Of a stretch of DNA of 64,000 nt, positions 7,772-19,093 are shown piece after piece. The DNA lies in assembly GCA_900770725.1 (NCBI GenBank), contig CAAGLL010000019.1:1-64000 (forward strand). The letters run 5' to 3'. This stretch comes from an uncultured Succinivibrio sp. GTDB taxonomy: Bacteria > Pseudomonadota > Gammaproteobacteria > Enterobacterales > Succinivibrionaceae. A program made the translations under genes and the position numbers. How positions within the stretch are numbered: position 1 is the first letter of the stretch; each line of letters opens with the position of its first letter. Below the pieces are notes generated by a model. It saw only the letters and a program-made list of their open reading frames with translations, ran no database searches and was not told the origin of the DNA.

Positions 7772-7789
7772 AAGCAAGAAAAGTGCCAA
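7772..7789 (-). promoter_or_regulatory. Sigma-54 promoter upstream of fliS
   Basis: Minus strand TTGGCAC, five bases TTTTC, TTGCTT. The GG and GC doublets are 12 bases apart, the exact -24/-12 geometry. It reads toward fliS. Confidence 0.8.
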
Positions 7790-7822
7790 ATTGGCGGGAG
7801 GATCCCGGGCGGGTTTGGAATG

Positions 7823-7850
7823 AAAACGCCCGGAGGGGCGGCTCCGGGCG
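7823..7850 (-). terminator. Terminator of the 46-residue basic protein unit
   Basis: Minus strand CGCCCGGAG, six-base loop, CTCCGGGCG then TTTT (7826-7823). It lies 36 bases after the small ORF stop and just before the fliS promoter, separating the two units. Confidence 0.75.
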
Positions 7851-7885
7851 CTTGGGGCGCTGGGCGGAAAGCCCTGGGCGCCGCC

Positions 7886-8026
7886 TCAGTCGCGGCCTTC
7901 CTCGTAGAGGAAGAAGACGCCGCGGCGGGCCTGGCGGCGCTGCCTCACTTCCTTCATGAAGATGCGGCGCCTGCGGGTGCGGTTGAGGGCGGTCATGCGG
8001 TGCAGGGTGTGCGCTGATCTTTTCAT
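7886..8026 (-). CDS. Small arginine-rich protein, 46 residues, unknown function
   Basis: ATG at 8026-8024 with AGGGAG seven bases upstream; TGA at 7888-7886. The product begins MKRSAHTLHRMTALN, continues with RTRRRRIFMKEVRQRRQARR and ends GVFFLYEEGRD: a very basic, probably helical middle with an acidic end. I do not recognise a family. The case that it is real rests on a good ribosome site, its own extended -10 promoter (8164-8172) and a terminator (7823-7850), which together make a self-contained unit between fliS and purL. A nucleic-acid- or ribosome-binding role is plausible from charge alone. Confidence 0.6.
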   Translation of the reverse strand: MKRSAHTLHRMTALNRTRRRRIFMKEVRQRRQARRGVFFLYEEGRD

Positions 8027-8125
8027 TTGCTCTACTCCCTATCGTCTCTTGTGAAACCTTTGATGGGACAACGCTCCAAGGAGGGTGGTCGGCCCTTGTG
8101 CGGCAAGTGCCTGCGGCGGGGCCTG

Positions 8126-8134
8126 TGCTAAAAT
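8126..8134 (+). promoter_or_regulatory. Extended -10 promoter candidate for purL
   Basis: TGC-TAAAAT at 8126-8134, about 154 bases before the purL ATG. No convincing -35 and no recognisable PurR operator (ACGCAAACG-type palindrome) was seen in the leader. Confidence 0.4.
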
Positions 8135-8163
8135 GGCACCGCCTGCTTGGAGGGCGCGCCGGC

Positions 8164-8172
8164 ATTATAGCA
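8164..8172 (-). promoter_or_regulatory. Extended -10 promoter of the small basic protein
   Basis: Minus strand TGC-TATAAT, a perfect extended -10, about 130 bases upstream of the 46-residue ORF. The upstream DNA is GC-rich with no -35, as expected for an extended -10 promoter. Confidence 0.5.
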
Positions 8173-8287
8173 GACGCGGCCTGGGCGGCGCCCGGCGCCG
8201 CCGCCACAGCATGGCTGTCACTTGTTCCAGGTCTCATGCACGGGCGCGGTCTTGCGGCAAGCCTAAGGCCGCGCGCCGGAGGTATCT

Positions 8288-12184
<3,897 letters not shown>

Positions 12185-12203
12185 ACGCTGCGCGAGCATT
12201 GGC

Positions 12204-12228
12204 AAGGGGGCGGCTTGGCCGCCCCCTT
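12204..12228 (+). terminator. Terminator hairpin after purL
   Basis: AAGGGGGCGGC, loop TTG, GCCGCCCCCTT: 11-base-pair perfect stem 20 bases after the stop. The T-tract is short. Confidence 0.7.
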
Positions 12229-12280
12229 GGCGTGCTTGGGCTAAGATCTCCAAAGCAGGATCCTGCGCGGGATTCAAGCT

Positions 12281-12308
12281 TTGAAAATATGCTTTATAAG
12301 CATATAAT
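12281..12308 (+). promoter_or_regulatory. Promoter and palindrome upstream of the LysR gene
   Basis: An AT-rich patch in GC-rich DNA. TTGAAA (12281-12286), 16-base spacer, TATAAT (12303-12308). Overlapping it is the perfect palindrome ATATGCTT-TAT-AAGCATAT (12287-12305), a size and T-N11-A-like form typical of LysR boxes. Autoregulation is the likely reading. Confidence 0.6.
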
Positions 12309-12341
12309 GCTATAAAGTATTTTTAAAGTCATGGAGTCCAA

Positions 12342-13232
12342 ATGGATCTGCGCGTTCTCAAGTATTTCGTCACGGTGGCGCATGAGGAGTGCATCACCAC
12401 CGCAGCCGAGAAGCTCAAGCTCACCCAGCCCACGCTCTCGAGGCAGCTCAAGGATCTCGAAAGCGAGTTCGGAACCCAGCTCTTCATCCGCGGCTCGCGC
12501 AGCCGCTGCATCACCCTGACCCCCAAGGGGCTCATCTTAAGGCGCCGCGCCGAGGAGCTGCTGGCGCTTGCAGAGAAGACCTGCCAGGAGCTCTCGGCCG
12601 AATCCGAGGTCGCAGGCACCGTCTACATGGGGCTTGCCGAGACCCAGGCCGTCAGGGACATCGGGCGCGCCTGCCGCATCGTCAGGCAGAAGCACCACAA
12701 GGTCGACTTCTCGTTCCACTCGGCAGACTCCTGCGAGGTGCGCGAGGGGCTTGAGAAGGGCGTGCTCGACTTCGGGCTCTTCTGCGTCGATGCCGACATG
12801 CGCGAGTACGAGACGCTCGAGATGCCCTTCAAGAACTACTGGGGCGCCTATGTGCGCCAGGACAGCCCGCTTGCCGGGCATGGATCCCTGAAGCCCTCGG
12901 ACTTCAAGGGCGTGCCGGTCATGGTCTCAGGCCAGCCCAGCAGCCGCGAGATCATCTCAAAATGGTTTGGTGACGAATGGGGCAGGCTCGACATCGCCGC
13001 AATCTTCAACCTCATCTACAACTCAGCGGAGATGGCCAAGGAGGGCCTGGGCGCGGTCATAGGCTTTGACGGCCTTGTCAACACCCAGGGCACCGGGCTG
13101 GTCTTCGTGCCCCTGAGCCCCGAGGTCGAGGTCACCAACCGCCTGGCCTGGCGCAAGAACTCCACGCTCTCGCAGCCTGCGCAGGTGTTCCTCGACACGC
13201 TCAAAGGCGAGCTTGCCAAGTCCAAGGCCTGA
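12342..13232 (+). CDS. LysR-family transcriptional regulator
   Basis: DNA-binding regulator of 296 residues, normal for the family. The N-terminal winged helix-turn-helix is plain: YFVTVAHEECITTAAEKLKLTQPTLSRQLKDLE with LFIRGSR and LTPKG (about residues 8-65). A two-lobed periplasmic-binding-protein-like effector domain follows (YMGLAETQAVRD..., VLDFGLFCVDAD, GLGAVIGFDGL). GGAG precedes the ATG. No divergent partner gene exists; the metallophosphoesterase gene follows 14 bases later in the same direction and may be cotranscribed. The effector is unknown. Confidence 0.92.
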   Translation: MDLRVLKYFVTVAHEECITTAAEKLKLTQPTLSRQLKDLESEFGTQLFIRGSRSRCITLTPKGLILRRRAEELLALAEKTCQELSAESEVAGTVYMGLAETQAVRDIGRACRIVRQKHHKVDFSFHSADSCEVREGLEKGVLDFGLFCVDADMREYETLEMPFKNYWGAYVRQDSPLAGHGSLKPSDFKGVPVMVSGQPSSREIISKWFGDEWGRLDIAAIFNLIYNSAEMAKEGLGAVIGFDGLVNTQGTGLVFVPLSPEVEVTNRLAWRKNSTLSQPAQVFLDTLKGELAKSKA

Positions 13233-13246
13233 CTTAAGGACAATTC

Positions 13247-14383
13247 ATGATCCTCAACATAGCCTCGGCGCTGCTGCTTGCAGTGCTGCTTTTGCGCTTC
13301 GTGCTCCCGCTGCGCTGCGCGGGCATCAAGGGCAGGATCGCCCTGGCAGTCCTTGTCCTTGTTGCCTGCGCCAAGTACCAGATCTACTCGTGGTCAAGCG
13401 GCACGCTCTTCCTGCCGGAGCTTCCCGTGCCGGTGGTCGTGGGCTTCGAGTTCCTCTACGTCTACGCCGTGGTGCTCGCCCTGGCGCTGGTGCTCCGGGA
13501 CCTGGTGCTCATCGCATTCAGGATCTTGAGGATCTTCAAGGTAAAGCTGCGCCTGCCCGGGGCTGCCGACGCGCAGCGCCTCGTGCTCGCGGCAGTGTGC
13601 GGCGCGCTTTCGGCCTATGGCGTCTACGAGGCGGTGCGGCTGCCCTCGGTGAACGAGGTTGAGATCAAGTACGCATCGCTGCCTTCGGATCTCGACGGCT
13701 ACCGCATCGTGCAGATGAGCGATCTGCATGCAGGCCCGCTGCACAAGCGCGCCTGGGTGGAGGGTGTCGTCGGGATCGCCAACTCGCTTCAGCCTGATCT
13801 CATCGCGATCACCGGCGACTTCATCGACGGCAGCGTGGCCCAGTCAGGCGACTCGATGCTCCCGCTTGCCGGATTGAAGTCCAAGGACGGGGTGTTCGGG
13901 GTCACCGGCAACCACGAGTACTACTACGGGATGAGGCAGTGGACGGAGCACCTGCAAAAGCAGGGCGTCCAGATGCTCTTCAATGAGCACCGCGACGTGC
14001 GCCGCGGCAGCGCCGTGCTCGAGGTAGGCGGGATCCCCGATCCGGCGGCAGGGCGCATGGGCGGGGCGCTGCCCGAGCCCTCCGAGGTGTTTTCAGGCGG
14101 AGTGGACGGGGCCTTCAAGCTCATGCTCTCCCATGAGCCTGCCTTCTTCATCGCCGAAGGCAACGATGCAGACCTCCAGTTCTCGGGCCACACCCACGGC
14201 GGCATGATGCCGATCCTGCGGCAGGTGGTCGCAGGCGCCAACCAAGGCTTCGTCCGCGGCCTCTACAGCCGCGGCAGCCGCCGCCTCTACGTGAACAGCG
14301 GCACGGGGATCTGGAACGGCTTCTCCTGCCGCATCCTCACCCCGCCTGAGGTGACCGTCATAACCTTGAGGAAGGGCGGCTAG
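13247..14383 (+). CDS. Membrane-anchored metallophosphoesterase
   Basis: 378-residue calcineurin-like phosphoesterase of the YkoQ/YaeI type. Three to four hydrophobic segments fill residues 1-130, followed by the catalytic domain: SDLHAG (158-163), GDFIDG (190-195), GNHEYYYG (221-228), a later SHEPAFF and GHTHGGMM. All metal ligands expected for a two-metal site are present. Related proteins act on lipid-linked pyrophosphates or unknown membrane substrates; the substrate here is unknown. The start has TAAGGA upstream and lies close behind the LysR gene. Confidence 0.85.
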   Translation: MILNIASALLLAVLLLRFVLPLRCAGIKGRIALAVLVLVACAKYQIYSWSSGTLFLPELPVPVVVGFEFLYVYAVVLALALVLRDLVLIAFRILRIFKVKLRLPGAADAQRLVLAAVCGALSAYGVYEAVRLPSVNEVEIKYASLPSDLDGYRIVQMSDLHAGPLHKRAWVEGVVGIANSLQPDLIAITGDFIDGSVAQSGDSMLPLAGLKSKDGVFGVTGNHEYYYGMRQWTEHLQKQGVQMLFNEHRDVRRGSAVLEVGGIPDPAAGRMGGALPEPSEVFSGGVDGAFKLMLSHEPAFFIAEGNDADLQFSGHTHGGMMPILRQVVAGANQGFVRGLYSRGSRRLYVNSGTGIWNGFSCRILTPPEVTVITLRKGG

Positions 14384-14424
14384 CGCCAGATCCGCAAGGG
14401 GCTGCGCTTAACGGTACGATCTCA

Positions 14425-14477
14425 GATCCCTTTAGCGGTTTTTTCATGCAAAATCCAAAATTTCCTGCTAAAGGATC
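14425..14477 (+). repeat. Inverted repeat after the metallophosphoesterase gene
   Basis: GATCCCTTTAGC (14425-14436) and GCTAAAGGATC (14467-14477) pair over 11 bases with one bulged C. The loop has a T6 run just after the first arm. It lies in the leader of the first small membrane protein and could be a terminator or operator. Confidence 0.4.
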
Positions 14478-14539
14478 CTAAAAGCGCGGCGATATGAAGG
14501 TGCGGGGAGGAAGTTCTCCCCAACATGGAGGAGCATCGC

Positions 14540-14791
14540 ATGAACCAAAGCCGCACCAAGCTCGCATGGGCGCTTGAAAGCGCCGACATCGCCGCCGCAG
14601 CAGTGACGGTGCTGCTGCTCATCGTCCCGCCGATGGGGATCCTCGCAGGCTTCTGCCCCGAGAGCATCTACCTGGTCGTGGCGTTTTTCATCGAGGCCCT
14701 GGCCTGGGCTGGGATCCAGATCCTGAAGATGCACTTCGAGGCCGCGCGCGACTACGCGGCCCTGATGGAGTTCAGGCAGCCGAAGGACTGA
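14540..14791 (+). CDS. Small membrane protein, paralogue 1
   Basis: 83-residue protein with two hydrophobic segments joined by a short loop that reads LLLIVPPMGILAGFCPESIYLVV, then a helical charged tail (LKMHFEAARDYAALMEF). The start is set by GGAGGAG six bases before ATG 14540, rather than the upstream ATG at 14525. The next gene encodes a protein with the same core (LLIVPPYGLLAGFC), so the two are tandem paralogues. I do not recognise the family. The location between a phosphoesterase and flrBC gives only a weak hint at a motility link. Confidence 0.6.
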   Translation: MNQSRTKLAWALESADIAAAAVTVLLLIVPPMGILAGFCPESIYLVVAFFIEALAWAGIQILKMHFEAARDYAALMEFRQPKD

Positions 14792-14817
14792 CGGCAGCAT
14801 AGGCAGATTTCATTGAA

Positions 14818-14845
14818 GGCGGCGGGGCGCCCAGCTCCCGCCGCC
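14818..14845 (+). terminator. Hairpin after small membrane protein 1
   Basis: GGCGGCGGG, ten-base loop, CCCGCCGCC, 26 bases after the stop. A pyrimidine-rich but not U-rich tail follows, so termination strength is uncertain. Confidence 0.5.
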
Positions 14846-14963
14846 ATCCCTACTTCCCTCACCTTCTTAAAAATCTAAAACCTTGGCAAGAATCCGCAGC
14901 CGTCTTAAGGCCACGGATGGCAGAATGCCGCGCGCGGCATGCGCAAGCCTCTCTTCTAAAAAA

Positions 14964-14980
14964 TGGCATGTCTCTTGCTT
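14964..14980 (+). promoter_or_regulatory. Sigma-54-type promoter before small membrane protein 2
   Basis: TGGCAT, five bases GTCTC, TTGCTT with the exact 12-base GG-to-GC spacing; one mismatch from TGGCAC. It lies 66 bases before the ATG of the second small membrane protein and links it to the flagellar sigma-54 tier. Confidence 0.55.
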
Positions 14981-15045
14981 TACTCATGGCAGGCGGCAAA
15001 AGGCCGCCGCATCAAATCCAAAAGAAAAAAACGGAGAGGCTCGGA

Positions 15046-15309
15046 ATGCGCAAGGGACAGGTTTTGAAAGTGCATGACCTTCTGGTGTCATTTGCCATCT
15101 TTGCAACGGCGATGCTGCTCATCGTCCCTCCATACGGGCTGCTTGCAGGCTTTTGCAGCGACAGCCTCTACCTGCTCATGGGATTGTGGGGCGAAATCCT
15201 CTACATGGCGCTCTCGCTCTTCGTCAGGGCGGTCAGGCGCGACCGCGACGACTTCCGCAGGATCGACTCGCTCATCAAGCGCAGCGGCGCGGGCTTCATG
15301 GAGTACTGA
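15046..15309 (+). CDS. Small membrane protein, paralogue 2
   Basis: 87-residue protein with two hydrophobic segments around LLIVPPYGLLAGFCSDSLYLL and a basic/acidic C-terminal helix (VRAVRRDRDDFRRIDSLIKR). The ATG at 15046 has GGAGAGG upstream. It shares the IVPP-G-LAGFC-S-YL core and overall plan with the preceding gene. It has its own sigma-54-type promoter and a strong terminator, and the next gene is flrB. Function unknown; no signal peptide, so an inner-membrane hairpin protein is the simplest topology. Confidence 0.65.
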   Translation: MRKGQVLKVHDLLVSFAIFATAMLLIVPPYGLLAGFCSDSLYLLMGLWGEILYMALSLFVRAVRRDRDDFRRIDSLIKRSGAGFMEY

Positions 15310-15330
15310 ATAGAAGCCATTCAAGCGAGG

Positions 15331-15375
15331 CGGCGCACCCGCCGGGGGAGGCTCCGGCGGGTGCGCCGTCTTTTT
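15331..15375 (+). terminator. Strong intrinsic terminator
   Basis: CGGCGCACCCGCCGG, eight-base loop, CCGGCGGGTGCGCCG, then TCTTTTT. The 15-base-pair perfect stem isolates the small membrane protein unit from flrBC. Confidence 0.9.
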
Positions 15376-15450
15376 GACGCAGCATCCCAAAATTCCCCAT
15401 AAAGATACGATCACGCTTCCAACTTGCTGAATGAGCGGATTTAAATTGCC

Positions 15451-15467
15451 TTGGCACGGATGTTGTA
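15451..15467 (+). promoter_or_regulatory. Sigma-54 promoter of flrBC
   Basis: TTGGCACG, GATG, TTGTA: full -24 box and correct spacing, one mismatch in the -12 (GT for GC). It lies 33 bases before the flrB ATG. In Vibrio the flrBC operon is sigma-54/FlrA dependent, so the placement fits. Confidence 0.65.
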
Positions 15468-15499
15468 TCCTCAGGTCAGGCAAAAAGGCTGGAGGCTTT

Positions 15500-16534
15500 A
15501 TGGAACAAGTAAGTCAGAGTGAGTTTGAGCTTTTAAGCGAGGTCTTTGCCAAGACCCCGTCTGCGATTGTCATCCTCGACGAGCACGGCGTGGTGCGCCG
15601 CGCCAACGCAAGCGCGCTGGACATGCTCGGCCAGGAGACGCTCGAGGGGCGCAAGTGGTACGAGGTCATCGAGGCGGCCTTCCAGCCCCGCCGCGACGAT
15701 GGACAGGAGATCTCGACCCGCGCCGGCAGGCGCCTCCAGGTGCTGACCAAGCCGCTCTCCCACGGCCAGCTCGTGCAGATGAACGATCTCACGGTCACCC
15801 GCTCACTCCAGGACAAGATCCGCCACATGGAGCGCCTCTCGTCGCTAGGCCAGATGGCCGCATCGCTGGCCCACCAGATCAGGACCCCGCTTTCAGCGGC
15901 GATCCTCTATGCGGCGAACATGGGCAGCCCCAAGCTCCCGCCCACGGCGCGCGCGCTCTTCCAGAAGAAGCTGATGTCGCGCCTTCAGGCGCTCGAGGCC
16001 CAGGTGAGCGACATCCTGATGTACGCCCGCTCTGGCGAGCAGACGGTCACGAAGATGGATGCCGTCGACCTGGCCTCCCAGGTGACCTCGAGCGTGCAGG
16101 GCGTCATCGAGCGCAGCGGGGCTGAGCTCATGACCGACATCGGCGACCGGCCGATGCCCATCCTGGGCAACGTGACCGCGCTTTCCGGCGCCGTTTCAAA
16201 TCTTGTGGCCAACGCCGTTGAAGCAGGGGCCAAAAAGGTTAAGATCTCATTCAAGAAGGAAAACGGCGAGATCGCCATCTCCGTGGCCAACGACGGCCCG
16301 GCGATCCCCGATGGCATCCGCAGCCGGATCTGCGAGCCGTTCTTCACCACCAAGAGCAACGGCACCGGCCTGGGGCTGGCGGTCGCCGAAGCGGTGGCCA
16401 GGGTTCACCACGGCCGCCTGACGCTCTCGTCGGCCCCGGGATTCAACGTGGTGTTCTCGCTGTGCATTCCCGAATACGACCGGGAGGAATCCCCCTCCCC
16501 CTCTGAGATAGCGGCGCAGGGCAGCGCCGCCTGA
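15500..16534 (+). CDS. flrB: Flagellar sensor histidine kinase FlrB
   Basis: Cytoplasmic kinase that phosphorylates FlrC to turn on middle/late polar flagellar genes. 344 residues with no membrane segments, as in FlrB/FleS. A PAS-like domain (about 12-95, including IVILDEHGVVRRANASAL) leads to the H-box SLAHQIRTPLSAA with His125. The ATPase domain follows, with NLVANAVEAGA (N box), VANDGPAIP (G1) and FFTTKSNGTGLGLAV (F and G2). GGAGG precedes the ATG. flrC starts 20 bases downstream. Confidence 0.92.
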   Translation: MEQVSQSEFELLSEVFAKTPSAIVILDEHGVVRRANASALDMLGQETLEGRKWYEVIEAAFQPRRDDGQEISTRAGRRLQVLTKPLSHGQLVQMNDLTVTRSLQDKIRHMERLSSLGQMAASLAHQIRTPLSAAILYAANMGSPKLPPTARALFQKKLMSRLQALEAQVSDILMYARSGEQTVTKMDAVDLASQVTSSVQGVIERSGAELMTDIGDRPMPILGNVTALSGAVSNLVANAVEAGAKKVKISFKKENGEIAISVANDGPAIPDGIRSRICEPFFTTKSNGTGLGLAVAEAVARVHHGRLTLSSAPGFNVVFSLCIPEYDREESPSPSEIAAQGSAA

Positions 16535-16554
16535 ACAAAAACGGGTGCCAGGAG

Positions 16555-17982
16555 ATGAACCGCAACCAGAGCCAGATCCTAATTGTTGACGACGACAGCG
16601 AGCTGCGGGAGGCGATCTGCGACACGCTGATGCTCACCGGGTACGCCTGCATCGAGGCAGGCTCCGGCGAGGAAGCCCTGGATGTCCTCTCAAGGCGCCA
16701 TGCCGACATGGTCATCACCGACGTCCAGATGGACGGGATGAACGGCCACAAGCTCCTGCTCAACATCCATGAGAAGTACCCCGGGATCCCGGTGCTGCTG
16801 ATGACGGCCTACGCCAACATCAACGGCGCCGTCGAGGCGATGCGCGACGGCGCGGTGGACTATCTGGCAAAGCCGTTCGCCCCCGAGGTGCTCCTAAACC
16901 AGGTCTCCCGCTACGTGCCGGTCAAGCGCGTGGCCTCGGGGGAGCCGGTTTGGAAGGATCCGTCCACGGGCGAGCTCTTGAAGCTCGCCGCCAAGGTCGC
17001 GGCCACCGACGCCACCGTGATGGTCACCGGCCCCTCGGGTTCTGGCAAGGAGATCCTCTCGCGCTACATCCACGACAAGTCCCCCCGCGCCTCGGGCCCG
17101 TTCGTCGCCATCAACTGCGCGGCCATCCCCGACACCATGCTCGAGTCGACGCTCTTCGGCTACGAGAAGGGCGCCTTCACCGGCGCCGTGCAGGCCTGCC
17201 CGGGCAAGTTCGAGCAGGCCCAGGGCGGGACCATATTGCTCGACGAGATAACCGAGATGGATCTCTCGCTGCAGGCTAAGCTCCTGCGCGTGCTCCAGGA
17301 GCGCGAGGTCGAGCGCCTGGGCTCGCGCAAGACCATCGAGCTTGACGTCAGGGTCATCGCGACCTCGAACCGCGACTTGAAGCAGGCGGTGGCCGAGCAC
17401 AAGTTCCGCGAGGATCTCTACTACCGCTTAAACGTCTTCCCGCTGCACTGGAAGCCCCTGAAGGAGCGCCCGCTCGACATCTTGCCGATCGCGAAGTTCC
17501 TCCTGGGCAAGCACGCTGCCGACAACCAGATGGCGATCCCGGAGATAAGCCCCGAGGCTGCCAGGAAGCTTGAGGCTTACGCATGGCCTGGGAACGTGCG
17601 CGAGCTTGACAACGTCATGCAGCGCGCGCTGATCCTCTCAGGCGGCAAGGGCATCGGCCCTGAGAGCGTGATCTTCGACGAGGCGGGGCTCGACGCGGCG
17701 CTCTCAGGCGGCGAGGCATCGCAAGTTGGCGCCGCCCCGGTGCTCGAGCAGCGCCAGGATCAGGACGCCGAGGCGGCATCCCCCGATCCGGTGCGGGATC
17801 AGAAGATCCCCTCGGGGCTTGGCGGCGAGCTCAAGCAGCAGGAGTACCAGATCATCCTCGACGCGCTCATCGAGTTCCGCGGCAATCGCCAGATGGTCTC
17901 CGAGAAGCTGGGCATCAGCCCCAGGACGCTGCGCTACAAGATCGCCAAGATGCGCGATGAAGGGATGATCATCCCGGGATGA
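16555..17982 (+). CDS. flrC: Sigma-54-dependent response regulator FlrC
   Basis: 475-residue NtrC-type activator of polar flagellar genes. The receiver domain has VDDD near residue 11 and phospho-acceptor Asp56 in VITDVQMDGMNG. The AAA+ domain has Walker A GPSGSGKE (159-166), GYEKGAFTGA with the sigma-54-contacting GAFTGA at 206-211, and GGTILLDEI as Walker B. A C-terminal Fis-type helix-turn-helix (NRQMVSEKLGISPRTLRYKIAKM) binds DNA. A 40-residue Gln/Ala/Pro-rich linker precedes the last domain. Its TGA overlaps the ATG of the next gene. Likely targets in this window are the sigma-54 promoters at 7772, 14964 and 21099. Confidence 0.93.
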   Translation: MNRNQSQILIVDDDSELREAICDTLMLTGYACIEAGSGEEALDVLSRRHADMVITDVQMDGMNGHKLLLNIHEKYPGIPVLLMTAYANINGAVEAMRDGAVDYLAKPFAPEVLLNQVSRYVPVKRVASGEPVWKDPSTGELLKLAAKVAATDATVMVTGPSGSGKEILSRYIHDKSPRASGPFVAINCAAIPDTMLESTLFGYEKGAFTGAVQACPGKFEQAQGGTILLDEITEMDLSLQAKLLRVLQEREVERLGSRKTIELDVRVIATSNRDLKQAVAEHKFREDLYYRLNVFPLHWKPLKERPLDILPIAKFLLGKHAADNQMAIPEISPEAARKLEAYAWPGNVRELDNVMQRALILSGGKGIGPESVIFDEAGLDAALSGGEASQVGAAPVLEQRQDQDAEAASPDPVRDQKIPSGLGGELKQQEYQIILDALIEFRGNRQMVSEKLGISPRTLRYKIAKMRDEGMIIPG

Positions 17983-19016
17983 AGCTCAGGAAGGCGCTCG
18001 CGGGCGTTGCGGCATCGGCCGCGCTCCTCCTCTCGTTTGCCGCCTGCGCGGGCGACGGGGGGCAGGAGGGCCTGCCCCAGGTGAACTTCAGGAGCGTCAT
18101 GGAAGCGTCGCCCTACAAGCCGATGAGCTATGCGCTTGACTACATGTCCGACCTGGTCTCAAAGCGCACCGGCGGCAAGTTCACCATCACCCGCCGCATG
18201 AGCTACGGCGGCCTGTCCGCCTCGGACTGCCTCGTGCGGGTGGTCGTGAACACCGAGGACATCACGGTGGTCCCCTTGGAGATCATCGGGAACTTCATCC
18301 CCTGGGTGCGCATCATGTGCCTGCCCTACTTCTTCTCGCAGCGCGACTACGACGAGATCGCGCAGCTCAGCCCGGCCGGCAGGGAGCTTTGCCGCAGGGT
18401 CTCCGATGACGACACCAGGATCATCGCCCTGAGCACCTGGTACTCGGACTACCTTGAGCTCCTGATGCGCGACCACCCGGTGTGCCGCCCCGAGGATCTG
18501 CGCGGCCAGAACATCTGGCTGCCGGTCTCAGGCCCGCTCTCCGAGTACATCGCCTCTATGGGCGCCAACCCGGTGATCATGCCGATGGATTCGGCCGTCG
18601 ACGCCATCAGGCGCGGGCTCATCGACGGGATGGTGACGCCGCTGAACGGCCTTGCCGCCAAGAGCCAGGCCTACGCGCACATGCACTACGGCTCTCTGCT
18701 CTCGATGGCGCGCGGCGGCTATGCCGTGCTGGTCTCCCAGCAGAAGTTCGAGTCCCTGCCCGCCGAGTACCAGGAGGTTCTGCGCGATGCGGCCGCGGAG
18801 GCCGAGGCCTTCCTCAACGACTTCAACGAGGAGTGCGCGCACGTGGTGATGGGCAGGCTGCGCCGCAACGGCTCGATCACCCTGAACTCCCCCGATCTCA
18901 CGCAGTTCAAGTCCTACGCCGACCGCGTGAAGTTCATCTACCTCAAGCGCTACCCGCAGGCAGCCGAGAGGATGCGCGACCTGCTCTATGGCAGGGCCGG
19001 CGAGGCCAGGCGCTGA
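17979..19016 (+). CDS. TRAP transporter DctP-type solute-binding lipoprotein, coupled to flrC
   Basis: 345-residue protein of the TRAP (DctP) binding-protein family. MKLRKALAG, a hydrophobic stretch and the lipobox FAAC put a lipidated Cys at residue 23. The mature part has the family layout: YMSDLVSKRTGGKFTI, WLPVSGPLSEYIASMGANPVIMPMDSAVDAIRRGLIDGMVTPLNG (the dicarboxylate/aromatic ligand region) and a C-terminal helical SLPAEYQEVLRDAAAEAEAF. The ATG overlaps the flrC stop (ATGA), so it is translated with the two-component genes. No DctQ or DctM permease is in the window. It may sense a ligand rather than import it. Confidence 0.75.
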   Translation: MKLRKALAGVAASAALLLSFAACAGDGGQEGLPQVNFRSVMEASPYKPMSYALDYMSDLVSKRTGGKFTITRRMSYGGLSASDCLVRVVVNTEDITVVPLEIIGNFIPWVRIMCLPYFFSQRDYDEIAQLSPAGRELCRRVSDDDTRIIALSTWYSDYLELLMRDHPVCRPEDLRGQNIWLPVSGPLSEYIASMGANPVIMPMDSAVDAIRRGLIDGMVTPLNGLAAKSQAYAHMHYGSLLSMARGGYAVLVSQQKFESLPAEYQEVLRDAAAEAEAFLNDFNEECAHVVMGRLRRNGSITLNSPDLTQFKSYADRVKFIYLKRYPQAAERMRDLLYGRAGEARR

Positions 19017-19043
19017 GGGCGGCGGGATCTCGATGGCCATGAT

Positions 19044-19076
19044 CAGGAAGGGGAGGCATTGCGCCTCCCCTTCCTG
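19044..19076. terminator. Bidirectional terminator hairpin
   Basis: CAGGAAGGGGAGGC, loop ATTGC, GCCTCCCCTTCCTG: a 14-base-pair perfect stem between the TRAP gene and the converging 141-residue gene. Confidence 0.8.
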
Positions 19077-19093
19077 CAAGCCAAAGCCATGGG

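Noticed and set aside
8085..8287. PurR operator upstream of purL
   Set aside because: No ACGCAAACG-type palindrome could be found on either strand of the leader.
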